Part shown: piece after piece, positions 45,053-52,984 of the stretch
Numbering within the stretch: the first letter of the stretch is position 1
How the letters are laid out: the number at the start of each line of letters is the position of its first letter
From: Paenibacillus sp. FSL R7-0273
Lineage (GTDB): Bacteria; Bacillota; Bacilli; Paenibacillales; Paenibacillaceae
Reading direction: 5' to 3'
NCBI RefSeq assembly: GCF_000758625.1
Contig: NZ_CP009283.1
Location: forward strand, 704,501-768,500
DNA: 64,000 nt
Translations under genes and position numbers: made by a program
The notes under the pieces: model-generated
What the model saw: only the letters and a program-made list of their open reading frames with translations
Database searches by the model: none
Told to the model about the DNA's origin: nothing

Positions 45053-46345
45053 ATGAAAAATAACCAATTTATCAGCATAAAGGTTCTAACGTTTGCCGCA
45101 TTATTAGGTTTATCTGTTGTTGGGTGCTCGAGTGTACAGGACAATAGCGCAGCAGTGGTTACAAGTACACAGGCAGCAGCAGCGCAGACAGCAGCTTCTA
45201 CAGCGTCATCCGGCACAACGTCAACAGGAGAAGCAGCAGAAGGTGCTGAAACAACCGGAGGCACCGGAACAACAACGGCTATAGACACATCGGCATTATT
45301 CACTGACCGGGATCTGGAGCAGACGGTGGATCTGACAGCTGCAACCCAGATGAATCTGGTAAGCAATCAGGATGTGACCCTGAGCGAGGAAGGCGTATAT
45401 GTCTTAAGCGGTGAGGCGGAGAATGTAACGGTGACGGTCGATGCTGCGGAGGAAGCGAAGGTTCAGATCGTCCTGGACGGAGTCAGTATAACCAATGCTG
45501 ATGCACCGGCCCTTTATGTAAAATCGGCAGACAAAGTATTCGTTACCTCGACGGACAGTGACAACCATATGGAGGTTACCGGAACCTACGTGGCGGATGG
45601 GGAGACCAATCTGGATGCGGTGATTTTCTCCAGAGCTGATGTGACCCTGAACGGAACCGGAAGCCTGGACCTTGTGTCGGCTCAAGGCAATGGGATTTCT
45701 TCCAAGGATGATCTCAGAATCACCGGGGGCGTGTATACCATCCAATCCTCTGCAGATGCGCTGGAAGCCAACGATGCCATTCTGATCAACGACGGAACGG
45801 TCACCATTGATACCGGTAAGGATGCGCTGCATAGCGAAAATGAGGAGGACACTACCCTCGGTAACATCTACATTGAAGGTGGTACACTTAATATCACTGC
45901 TGCGGATGATGCCATCACGGCCAACAACCTTGTGCAGATCGATGGCGGCACCATTACTATTGAGACTGCTGTGGAAGGTATCGAAGGCAATAATATCATA
46001 ATCAATGACGGCCAGATCACAATATATGCGACGGATGACGGCATTAATGCCACGCCAAAGGTGAACAATAATGCGTCTATTGAAGTCAACGGCGGTACGA
46101 TCAAAGTAACCATGGGCAGCGGGGATACGGATGCTTTTGACTCGAACGGTAATCTCTATATTAATGGTGGAACTATTGAGGTAGAGGCCACTTCCGCGTT
46201 TGATGCGGACGGAACTGCCGAGCTGAACGGCGGCACGGTCACGGTTAATGGCGAGCAGATTACGGAGATCACCGAGTCACGCGGCGGAGGAGGCGGAGGC
46301 GGCTTCCGTGGCGGTGCTGGCGGCGGTAGAGGGACTGGGCAGTAA
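45053..46345 (+). CDS. lipoprotein with Cthe_2159-type beta-helix (carbohydrate-binding, DUF4353)
   Basis: 430-aa lipoprotein. The lipobox is SVVGCSS with Cys near residue 25, then there is an Ala/Thr/Gly-rich linker (~30-85) and a parallel beta-helix made of repeated IxxGxxTIxxxxDAL/GI rungs (for example INDGTVTIDTGKDAL, IDGGTITIETAVEGI, INDGQITIYATDDGI). The Gly-rich tail ends GGGRGTGQ. Members of this family bind acidic plant polysaccharides and calcium. ATG 45053 follows AAGGAG. It probably sits on the cell surface. Confidence 0.82.
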   Translation: MKNNQFISIKVLTFAALLGLSVVGCSSVQDNSAAVVTSTQAAAAQTAASTASSGTTSTGEAAEGAETTGGTGTTTAIDTSALFTDRDLEQTVDLTAATQMNLVSNQDVTLSEEGVYVLSGEAENVTVTVDAAEEAKVQIVLDGVSITNADAPALYVKSADKVFVTSTDSDNHMEVTGTYVADGETNLDAVIFSRADVTLNGTGSLDLVSAQGNGISSKDDLRITGGVYTIQSSADALEANDAILINDGTVTIDTGKDALHSENEEDTTLGNIYIEGGTLNITAADDAITANNLVQIDGGTITIETAVEGIEGNNIIINDGQITIYATDDGINATPKVNNNASIEVNGGTIKVTMGSGDTDAFDSNGNLYINGGTIEVEATSAFDADGTAELNGGTVTVNGEQITEITESRGGGGGGGFRGGAGGGRGTGQ

Positions 46346-46397
46346 TTAAGCGGCTGTGGTCAAACTACTGATCCGGGCATAAAAAGGTAAGCAACAC

Positions 46398-46434
46398 AGC
46401 GGTATTCATCCAATCGATGAATACCGCTTTTTTT
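46398..46434 (+). terminator. terminator after beta-helix lipoprotein gene
   Basis: 13-bp perfect stem AGCGGTATTCATC with GATGAATACCGCT, 5-nt loop, seven T residues. Confidence 0.92.
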
Positions 46435-46627
46435 CGTGGGGAACCGGTATTCGAATGCAAGCAATGATTCTTTCCTCTTAAATGAAGGTAAAAATATCCA
46501 TAGTGTATAATGAAGCTAACAAAACTTCTCCTTTCCCCACTTTAGGAGAAACGGCGGGCAGCAGATTGAGCGCCCCTGCCAAACGCTAATCTCAGTCAGC
46601 GGGTCTAGGGTCAAATAAAACCTGCAG

Positions 46628-46672
46628 CGGCGCTAATTAGTCAGGTTTTGTTGCAGAAGGTACAGTTATTTC
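46628..46672 (-). repeat. dispersed intergenic repeat, copy B
   Basis: Reverse-complement copy of 6011-6055 (43 of 45 identical). It lies in the 280-base non-coding stretch between the previous terminator and the RCC1 gene, upstream of that gene's ribosome site. No other feature is seen in this stretch. Confidence 0.75.
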
Positions 46673-46716
46673 CGCTATATTAGCTTAAATTCCTAATCCA
46701 AGAGGAGGACAATTCT

Positions 46717-48138
46717 ATGAAAAAATCAGCTATACTGGCCTTCATCCTTACAATCCTGTGCCTGACGGTTCAACCTTTGCCTACATACGCAGCCTCGCCT
46801 AAAATCACTGAGTTTCACACAGCGGGCAGCTATACGTATTTCTACAAAAGCGACGGCAGCCTGTGGAGGTTCGGGATGTATGAGTCCGTTCCGCACCGTG
46901 TCGAGCTGCCGCAAAAGGCTGTTAAGTTCCTTATGGACGCTTATGATACCCTGGTGCTGTTCGAGGACGGCACGGTGTGGAAATATCCCGCAGAGGGCAG
47001 CAGTGCTCCGTCACAGATGAAGGCTCTCAATGATACTGTTGATATCGCAGGCAGCAATAATCACTATCTGGCTTTAAAAGAGGACGGTACAGTCTGGGCT
47101 TGGGGCATTAACTCCCAGGGGCAGCTTGGAAACGGGCAGCTCAGCGATTCCTGGGACAATCCGCCGCAGCAGGTGCCCGGACTCACCGGTATCAAGGCAA
47201 TTGCCGCCGGGGACTACAGCATGGCGCTTAACAGCCGCGGAGAAGTATACACATGGGGAGGCTGGGCCCATCTGAGCAGGGTTACTTCGTCCAATCCGTA
47301 TGGCTTCCGGACCAGCCCGCTGCGGGTATACAGCCTTCCGGAGATTACGGCGATAGATATATACGCCACCAGGGCATTGGCACTCGATGCTTCGGGCCAT
47401 GTTTATACTTGGGGCCAGGATTTTTTAGCGCTGAATCCTAGAAGCTATTATGGAATTTTGGATGCTCCAACACAGATTTCGGGGCTGGAAGAGGTAAAGA
47501 AGATCTCGATTGGTACTACAGCGCTGTTCCTGAAGGCAGACGGGACGGTGTACGAAGCGGGGGTGGATTACAGCAAGCCAAATCTGTCCCAGGCAGCGTA
47601 TGAGCAGATGCAGCGTCCGCACCCGGTTCCTTCCTTGAACGGAATTACGGGGATTGCCTCAAGGGGGGAGCAGCGCTTTGCCCTGGATTCCAAAGGTGAC
47701 TTGCATGCATGGGGCGACAGCTCGTTCGGGCGGCTGGGCGACGGGCTGATGACCTGGAAGAGCCGGCAGGAGCAGCCGGTCCGGATTCTCGATACCGGTA
47801 CGGTCATAATCGACGGTGTTCAGCAGGATTATCCGGGCGTTATCCGTAAGGGCGTAACGATGGTACCGCTGCGTAAGCTGGCTGAGCCGCTGGGGGCGGC
47901 GCTGTCTTTTGTGGCACAGACCAAGGAAGTAACGATCAGCTACCGTAATCAAAAGGTAACGATGAAGCCCGGCGACGCTACTGTAACGGTTAACGGTAAG
48001 AAGGTGCTGCTTGGGGGACCGATCCGGATCTATAACAATGAGACGCATGTTCCGCTGCGCTTCATCAGTGAGCTGTTTGGAGCAGAGGTGGGCTGGAACG
48101 CGGATAAAGCTGAGATTAGTGTGATAACGGCAAAATAA
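46717..48138 (+). CDS. secreted RCC1-repeat protein with copper-amine-oxidase-type stalk domain
   Basis: 473 aa. The signal peptide spans residues 1-25 (ends TYAAS). RCC1-type beta-propeller repeats follow (~45-350; units such as HYLALKEDGTVWAWGINSQGQLGNG and QRFALDSKGDLHAWGDSSFG, each quoted from one longer repeat). The C-terminal ~110 residues are the stalk domain common in Paenibacillus exported proteins (KGVTMVPLRKLAEPLGA, NNETHVPLRFISELFGA). GAGGAGG precedes ATG. Likely a surface protein-binding or carbohydrate-binding propeller. Confidence 0.88.
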   Translation: MKKSAILAFILTILCLTVQPLPTYAASPKITEFHTAGSYTYFYKSDGSLWRFGMYESVPHRVELPQKAVKFLMDAYDTLVLFEDGTVWKYPAEGSSAPSQMKALNDTVDIAGSNNHYLALKEDGTVWAWGINSQGQLGNGQLSDSWDNPPQQVPGLTGIKAIAAGDYSMALNSRGEVYTWGGWAHLSRVTSSNPYGFRTSPLRVYSLPEITAIDIYATRALALDASGHVYTWGQDFLALNPRSYYGILDAPTQISGLEEVKKISIGTTALFLKADGTVYEAGVDYSKPNLSQAAYEQMQRPHPVPSLNGITGIASRGEQRFALDSKGDLHAWGDSSFGRLGDGLMTWKSRQEQPVRILDTGTVIIDGVQQDYPGVIRKGVTMVPLRKLAEPLGAALSFVAQTKEVTISYRNQKVTMKPGDATVTVNGKKVLLGGPIRIYNNETHVPLRFISELFGAEVGWNADKAEISVITAK

Positions 48139-48194
48139 AGCTTGATAGCCGTGCTGCTTGGACCGGACTTCTCCAATCCATAACGATAAGCATC

Positions 48195-48238
48195 CCCAAA
48201 AGGCGGACTCAGACCTGGTCTGTAATCCGCTTTTTGGG
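48195..48238 (+). terminator. terminator after RCC1 gene
   Basis: Long stem CCCAAAAGGCGGA with TCCGCTTTTTGGG (one G/T mismatch), inner AGACC/GGTCT stem, T run within the 3' arm. Confidence 0.85.
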
Positions 48239-48374
48239 CATCCTGTATTATTTATCTAAAAAAGCTGAGAATACTCCACCCTCGATAGGGTGGGGATGAA
48301 TCTGCGGTATTTGACCTAAACCCGAACGTATGTGCTATAATATGAATAATATTACCAAAAATGAGGTGTCGCAC

Positions 48375-49463
48375 ATGCTGATACATCAAGCCTATAAATA
48401 CCGGATCTACCCCACACCGGAACAACAGCAACTCATAAGGCGTATGTTCGGCTGCTGCCGCTTTGTGTTCAATACCTTTTTGGACACTTGGAATCAAAGC
48501 TATGCGGAAACGGGAAAAGGCTTGTCCTATCACGCTTGTGCGACAAAACTCCCTGCACTAAAAGCACAATACGACTGGCTGAAAGAAGTCGATAGCATCG
48601 CTTTGCAGTCGGCTGCCCGTCATGTGGCGGATAGCTTTGATCGCTTTTTCAAAAAGCAAAATCAAGCGCCACGCTTTAAGAGCCGGAAGCATCCGGTTCA
48701 AAGTTACACGACCAAATTCACGAACGGGAATATCGCCATTGAGGGGAGTCGCTTGAAGCTCCCAAAACTCGGCTGGATGCGTTTTGCAAACTCCCGGAAG
48801 CTGGAAGGCCGGATATTGTCCGCTACCGTGCGTCAAAACGCCAGTGGGAAATTTTTCGTTTCGCTTGGCTGCGAAGTTGAAAAGAACCCACTGCCGCAAG
48901 TGGACGCACATATCGGAATCGATCTGGGTTTGAAAGAGTATGCTGTAAGCTCAAATGGTGAACGGTATGCCAACCCCCGCTTTTACCGCCAATATGAGAA
49001 AAAGCTGGCGCTTTGGCAGCGGCGGATGGCTCGGCGTACTCCGGGCGGCTCCAACTGGAAGAAAGCGAAGCAGCATGTCGCTCGCATTCACGAACGTATT
49101 GCGAATAAACGAAATGATTTTCTCCACCAACTGACAACGAAACTGATCCGTGAAAACCAAACGATTAGTATCGAACATCTGCGTGTCGCGAATATGATTC
49201 AGAATCCCAAGCTTTCAAAATCCATCGCGGATGCGTCTTGGGGGGAGTGGGTACGGCAACTGACGTACAAAGCCCTTTGGTATGGACGAACCCTTCGGAT
49301 CGTCGATATGTTCGAACCGACCAGTCAGCGGTGTCACGTGTGTGGCACAATCCACCCGGAAGTTAAGAATCTTGCGGTTCGGGAATGGACGTGTACCGTT
49401 TGCGGTACGCTTCATGACCGTGATGAAAACGCCGCTCATAATATTGCACAAGTAGCGGTTTAA
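48375..49463 (+). CDS. tnpB: TnpB RNA-guided nuclease
   Basis: 362 aa. The N-terminal segment is MLIHQAYKYRIYPTPEQQQL, and the RuvC-like core has D at about 183 (IGIDLGLKEYAV), E at about 267 (ISIEHLRV) and D at about 348-350 (HDRDENAAHNI). A zinc finger CHVCG...CTVCG lies between the last two. All catalytic residues are present, so it is probably active. TnpB cuts DNA next to a target-adjacent motif under guidance of an RNA from the element's right end. ATG 48375 follows GAGG upstream. Without tnpA the element needs a transposase in trans to move. Confidence 0.9.
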   Translation: MLIHQAYKYRIYPTPEQQQLIRRMFGCCRFVFNTFLDTWNQSYAETGKGLSYHACATKLPALKAQYDWLKEVDSIALQSAARHVADSFDRFFKKQNQAPRFKSRKHPVQSYTTKFTNGNIAIEGSRLKLPKLGWMRFANSRKLEGRILSATVRQNASGKFFVSLGCEVEKNPLPQVDAHIGIDLGLKEYAVSSNGERYANPRFYRQYEKKLALWQRRMARRTPGGSNWKKAKQHVARIHERIANKRNDFLHQLTTKLIRENQTISIEHLRVANMIQNPKLSKSIADASWGEWVRQLTYKALWYGRTLRIVDMFEPTSQRCHVCGTIHPEVKNLAVREWTCTVCGTLHDRDENAAHNIAQVAV

Positions 49464-49587
49464 CCGCCACCTATCCAAATTATAGAACTGCGGGAACGCA
49501 GGAATCGCTTGCTAAATAAGAAGAGGTTACTCTTCTGTTCGCAAGAATCCGCCACTTCAAGCGTTAGCTAAGTGGGGGAGAATTCAA
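49464..49587 (+). ncRNA. probable omega (guide) RNA region of TnpB element
   Basis: The structured stretch between the tnpB stop and the right end has several stems, including AAGAAGAGGTTACTCTTCT and CCACTT/AAGTGG. By analogy with other IS605-family elements the RNA ends here, and the first ~16-20 bases beyond 49587 act as guide. Inference from element layout. Confidence 0.5.
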
Positions 49588-50189
49588 TACCTATCCAGCC
49601 CGTACTCTGCCCAAACAGCATCATACTTCCGCTCAAAGATTGCCCACCGCTTCTCGGTACCGTATTTTGCTTGAAGCCTGGCTAAATAATCGTTTGCCGT
49701 CTCCTGATCCCCTGAGTGCAGCAGCAGCCGGAAAATCTCTTCACTCATATACAATGATGTCCTATCTATATAGTAATCTGCAATGTCCCTGGCGCTTGTC
49801 ATGGCATGCATGAAGCTGAGGGCCTCCTCCAAATGACGGATAAGCTCAGCTGTGAAGGTCTCCCGGTCCGTCTCAGGTGTCAGCGTATAAATGTCGGGAG
49901 CTGTGGGACAGATTGCTCTGATCCGCGCGGTAAAATGAGACTTGAAGTCCAGAGCCGGCAGATTATCGGGCTGCTTGGACTGGAGCTCTGCCAGCTCGGC
50001 AGAATGGATACTGCAATTGATATAGAACATAAGCTTGCTCGAGGTGTTGTACGGGTACCTTTGAAAATTGATTTTGTAGATAAAACCAGCCTCTGTTTTG
50101 TGGAAATTCAAAGCCTTTTTACGATAATCATGCTGTTTGAAAAAGGGTTTGATGTCATTCGTAATGATCTCTTTAAACAGCTCTTGCAT
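49584..50189 (-). CDS. DUF4304 domain protein
   Basis: 201 aa, soluble. It begins MQELFKEIITNDIKPFFKQH with GGGAGGG 6 bases upstream; the family hallmarks are KKALNFHKTEAGFIYKINFQ and strand-rich YINCSI. Function is unknown, though these proteins sometimes behave as immunity-like proteins. The stop codon TGA is formed by the last bases of the TnpB element (TCAA), so the native C terminus was changed by the insertion. Confidence 0.7.
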   Translation of the reverse strand: MQELFKEIITNDIKPFFKQHDYRKKALNFHKTEAGFIYKINFQRYPYNTSSKLMFYINCSIHSAELAELQSKQPDNLPALDFKSHFTARIRAICPTAPDIYTLTPETDRETFTAELIRHLEEALSFMHAMTSARDIADYYIDRTSLYMSEEIFRLLLHSGDQETANDYLARLQAKYGTEKRWAIFERKYDAVWAEYGLDRY

Positions 50190-50336
50190 AAGAAACCCTC
50201 CCGGCTGAAATGAATTAGGATGAACCTCATTTTTTCCTATAACTATGTATACCCTTAATATAGCAGGGTGCCGCCGTACCAATCCGCACTCATTTGGGTA
50301 ATAATGTATTAGCGCTGAAGAAAGGGGAATCGGCAT

Positions 50337-51074
50337 GTGAAGAAGAATGCTAAGGTTTTGCTGTATGTTTCTTTATTTACAGCTGTTATGGTCATGCTGT
50401 TCGGCTGGGTTTTGCCTGCGGTTTTACAATTTTATCTTCATAATATGTACATAAAAGGGTTAACGCTGCTGTTCATATTTAGTGTAGTGGTGCTATCCAA
50501 GCGCTTTACGTGGAAGAATAATATGGTTTACGTTATTGCGGGCTTCACTCTGCTCAGCATGCTGCTGGACACCTCGGGCAATCCGGTAACCAATAAGCCG
50601 CTTGAGTGGGTGGTTTCGCCAATCGGGGAGCTGCAGGTCATGCAGGATGTCAGTAATTATGCACCCGGCGAGTATGCCATTACGGATAATCTAACCATTC
50701 TAAAGCAGAACGGCGAGGTGCTGGAGCTTAGCACGGTCTGGCTGTATCTGTACCGGTTCGTACAATATCTGGTGCTGTACTCGGTGGTTGGAACGCTGCT
50801 GGGCATCATAATTGGTATGAGGCCGCAGCGGGAGATTCCGTTCATCCAGACGACAGCTGAAACGCCGCTGACTGCAGAACAGGAGCTGCGGGCAGCCGCG
50901 GAAATGAAGCGCAGAGCAGAAGCCGGAAGTGTCCGGCCTATTCCCCCGCAAGAGATCCTGGACACAGTCCGCCAGATGAAGAAGGACGGGAAGCTCATTG
51001 CCGCGATCAAGCTCGTGCGCCAGCATTCGGATATGTCTCTGGGCGAAGCGAAGCAGTATGTGGAGCAGTTATAA
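50337..51074 (+). CDS. membrane protein with C-terminal L7/L12-like domain
   Basis: 245 aa. Four hydrophobic segments (~8-30, ~38-55, ~62-78 and ~135-160) enclose a short external loop, then a charged linker leads to a C-terminal helical motif (IAAIKLVRQHSDMSLGEAKQ, YVEQL) like the ribosomal L7/L12 C-terminal fold reused in many Firmicutes proteins. GTG start after AAAGGGG. Function unknown. Confidence 0.65.
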   Translation: MKKNAKVLLYVSLFTAVMVMLFGWVLPAVLQFYLHNMYIKGLTLLFIFSVVVLSKRFTWKNNMVYVIAGFTLLSMLLDTSGNPVTNKPLEWVVSPIGELQVMQDVSNYAPGEYAITDNLTILKQNGEVLELSTVWLYLYRFVQYLVLYSVVGTLLGIIIGMRPQREIPFIQTTAETPLTAEQELRAAAEMKRRAEAGSVRPIPPQEILDTVRQMKKDGKLIAAIKLVRQHSDMSLGEAKQYVEQL

Positions 51075-51094
51075 AAGGAATTGATTTTCAGGAT

Positions 51095-51130
51095 GAATGC
51101 CTGCGGCGGGACGCTGCAGGTATTTTTTTT
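51095..51130 (+). terminator. terminator after membrane protein gene
   Basis: GC-rich imperfect stem (TGCCTGCGGC with GCTGCAGGTA) followed by eight T residues. Confidence 0.75.
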
Positions 51131-51213
51131 ATGCTGCAAGGCCTTAGAAAATTTCCTCCTGATCATTTATACTGGGTAAAGTGACATTCAATCGAAGGAG
51201 CCCCGAATCCATT

Positions 51214-52380
51214 ATGAATAAAAAAGAAGTAGCGCATATCCGCAAGCAGTTTAAGCTCGACCATGATTTGCTGAGCCTGTACGATATTCTGAACGTGTAC
51301 GTGATGAAGGAAACGAACGAGATTTATCACTGGGAGCGCCTGCCGTTTGGCCTCGTGGACCGGGAGAAGCAGGAGCTGTACATGGGCAATTTCAAAAAGC
51401 TGCTGACCGGTGAGCTGGACCACAAGCTGTTCGAGCTGAAGTTTCAGGATGAAGCGGAGGAGCCGGCCAAGGTTATGCTGCACCAGGGGCTGATCACAGG
51501 GGATCCGGAAGAGTGGCAGGACCTCATGCTGCTGCTGGTGGACCGGATGCTGGCAGATACCAAGTATGAAAAGGACACGGTAATCACCTTCGTACGCGGG
51601 CAGTACCACCGGCCGACCAAAGCCAGAAATGAAGCAAACGAAGAAAGTGAGAAGAACGAGACGTTCGCACACCAGTTCATTCTGTGCAGCGTGAATTCTA
51701 CCGAGCAGCAGCGGAAGCACCTCATGTTCGACTATGTAGAGAAGGAATTTAAATATAGTGTCATCGTTGATCCGATTGTGAAGCTCAGCTCACCGGAGCA
51801 GGGGTTCCTCTATCCGAGTGTGACGGATAATTATTCGGATATTAACCGCGTGCTGTACTGTACAGGCAAATCGAATTATCCGGACCCGCAGTTCATCGAG
51901 CAGGTGCTGAATGCAGAATCTTCTATAACGGCGATGGAGGAGAGAGCTTATTTCGAGGATATCGTGAAGGAGATTGCCGGCGAGCATCTGGATTCAACCA
52001 CCATCGCCCAGGTGTATGAGCAGATTCAGCAGGTTATCGAGGACGGGCAGGGTGAGGAAGAGCCGGCTACGCTGGATTTTAAGGATGTCGAACGCGTTCT
52101 GAAGGTAAGCGGCGTGGAGGATGTTACGGCGGAAAAAGTGGAGCGGGCCTTCGAGACGATCATCGACGACCGGAATTACGAGATGAAGGCAGCCAGCGTA
52201 ATGCCGAAATTCACCACCAAATCGATCAAAATCGAAACCAAGGTAGCTACCATCTCCGTCAGCCCGCAGGATCTGCGTTATGTGAAGCAGGTTAATTACC
52301 AGGGTAAACGCTGCATCATGATCGAGGTTGATGAGGACGTGGTGATTGAAGGGTTTACGCTTAGTACGGAGGAGCTGTAA
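51214..52380 (+). CDS. DUF4317 family protein
   Basis: 388 aa, soluble, acidic. The start MNKKEVAHIRKQFKLDHDLL is the family hallmark. The C-terminal ~100 residues form a separate domain rich in beta strands (KIETKVATISVSPQDLRYVK). Function is unknown; it is common in Paenibacillus and Clostridia. AAGGAG is 13 bases before ATG, a rather long gap. Confidence 0.78.
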   Translation: MNKKEVAHIRKQFKLDHDLLSLYDILNVYVMKETNEIYHWERLPFGLVDREKQELYMGNFKKLLTGELDHKLFELKFQDEAEEPAKVMLHQGLITGDPEEWQDLMLLLVDRMLADTKYEKDTVITFVRGQYHRPTKARNEANEESEKNETFAHQFILCSVNSTEQQRKHLMFDYVEKEFKYSVIVDPIVKLSSPEQGFLYPSVTDNYSDINRVLYCTGKSNYPDPQFIEQVLNAESSITAMEERAYFEDIVKEIAGEHLDSTTIAQVYEQIQQVIEDGQGEEEPATLDFKDVERVLKVSGVEDVTAEKVERAFETIIDDRNYEMKAASVMPKFTTKSIKIETKVATISVSPQDLRYVKQVNYQGKRCIMIEVDEDVVIEGFTLSTEEL

Positions 52381-52435
52381 TTCAGGCAGGAGCTTGGCGT
52401 ATGGATAGGCTGTATTTTAAAGTTTCATCCTTTCA

Positions 52436-52468
52436 GTTAACCGGTTAACTCAGTTAACTGGAGTTAAC
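52436..52468. repeat. cluster of four GTTAAC palindromes
   Basis: GTTAAC occurs at 52436, 52444, 52453 and 52463, and the last overlaps the -35 box of the antitoxin promoter. The word matches the half-sites of the island's XRE operators at 17805-17880, but the spacing here is 8-10 bases instead of 11. Confidence 0.6.
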
Positions 52469-52640
52469 ATCAATCCATCTTTGTGGTATACTCGGCTTAG
52501 AAACAGCGTACAATGCAAAGAGAGCCGTGCGCGAACACGACTCTCCGTTGCAACAGCCGCTTTTAAGGGCGGAGGCTTGAAACAGGATAGGCCAGAAATA
52601 GACCGCTACCTTTGACCAGGGCGGCCTATTTCTTTTTGTG
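52464..52640 (+). ncRNA. type I antitoxin RNA with promoter and terminator
   Basis: The promoter is -35 TTAACA (52464-52469), a 17-base spacer and -10 TATACT (52487-52492), giving a start near 52499. The RNA would end at a strong hairpin, GAAATAGACCGC with GCGGCCTATTTC (52595-52632), followed by TTTTT. Its 3' end is antisense to the 3' part of the small holin-like toxin mRNA on the minus strand, as in TxpA/RatA- and BsrG/SR4-type pairs. No protein frame fits. Confidence 0.65.
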
Positions 52641-52710
52641 GAAAGATAGAATCAACGCGGGCCAGAGTCGCGAATGAAATCATTAGCGTCAATGCTTGGT
52701 ATACCTCCAC
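52606..52710 (-). CDS. small holin-like type I toxin peptide
   Basis: 34 aa beginning MEVYQALTLMISFATLA, the typical start of Firmicutes putative holin-like (TxpA/Fst-type) toxins. AAGGGAGG lies 8 bases before the GTG at 52710; an ATG six bases upstream is too close to it. The hydrophobic stretch is short and followed by charged residues (RVDSIFPQKEIGRPGQR), so this copy may be weakened or decayed. The bidirectional hairpin with the antitoxin RNA lies across its 3' end. Confidence 0.6.
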   Translation of the reverse strand: MEVYQALTLMISFATLARVDSIFPQKEIGRPGQR

Positions 52711-52810
52711 TGGCATCACCTCCCTTCCGGGAGATTAGCCGGCCGCCCTCAAAGCCTTTCTATTGCTTTAATAGTATAGCATGCTGATTAATTGATTGGA
52801 TATATTAAAC

Positions 52811-52852
52811 AAAAATAGGACTCTCCTTGTTATGCAAGGCGAGTCCTATTTT
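52811..52852. terminator. long bidirectional terminator before AraC gene
   Basis: Almost perfect stem AAAATAGGACTCTCCTTG with CAAGGCGAGTCCTATTTT. The A/T ends make it usable from both sides. It probably ends the minus-strand AraC transcript. The bases between it and 52985 hold no convincing gene. Confidence 0.8.
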
Positions 52853-52984
52853 CACTATTACTTCTATTATCCAAGCAATCATTCAGTCGCTTCCCTTTGA
52901 CTCATCCCAAAATTTCGCCGCTGCCTTCCGGATAGCAATTTCCTCCTGCATATCAGCAATCAGCTTATTCTTCAGTATTCCTCA

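Larger units (their letters stand above)
48256..49587 (+). mobile_element. IS200/IS605-type element carrying only tnpB
   Basis: The left end contains a short hairpin (CCACCCT, CGAT loop, AGGGTGG; 48276-48293). The right end has a CCACTT/AAGTGG hairpin (49552-49575) and finishes in ATTCAA, as is typical for this family. There are no terminal inverted repeats and no tnpA. The likely insertion target is TTTAT at 48251-48255. Exact ends are inferred from these hallmarks, within a few bases. Confidence 0.75.

Noticed and set aside
52436..52468. CRISPR-like array of GTTAAC repeats
   Set aside because: The units are 6 bases at 8-10 base intervals, far too short. No CRISPR array or cas gene was found in the window.
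52606..52716. ATG 52716 as toxin start
   Set aside because: It lies only two bases after GGAGG. The GTG six bases later has an ideal 8-base gap and gives the family-typical MEVYQALTLM start.
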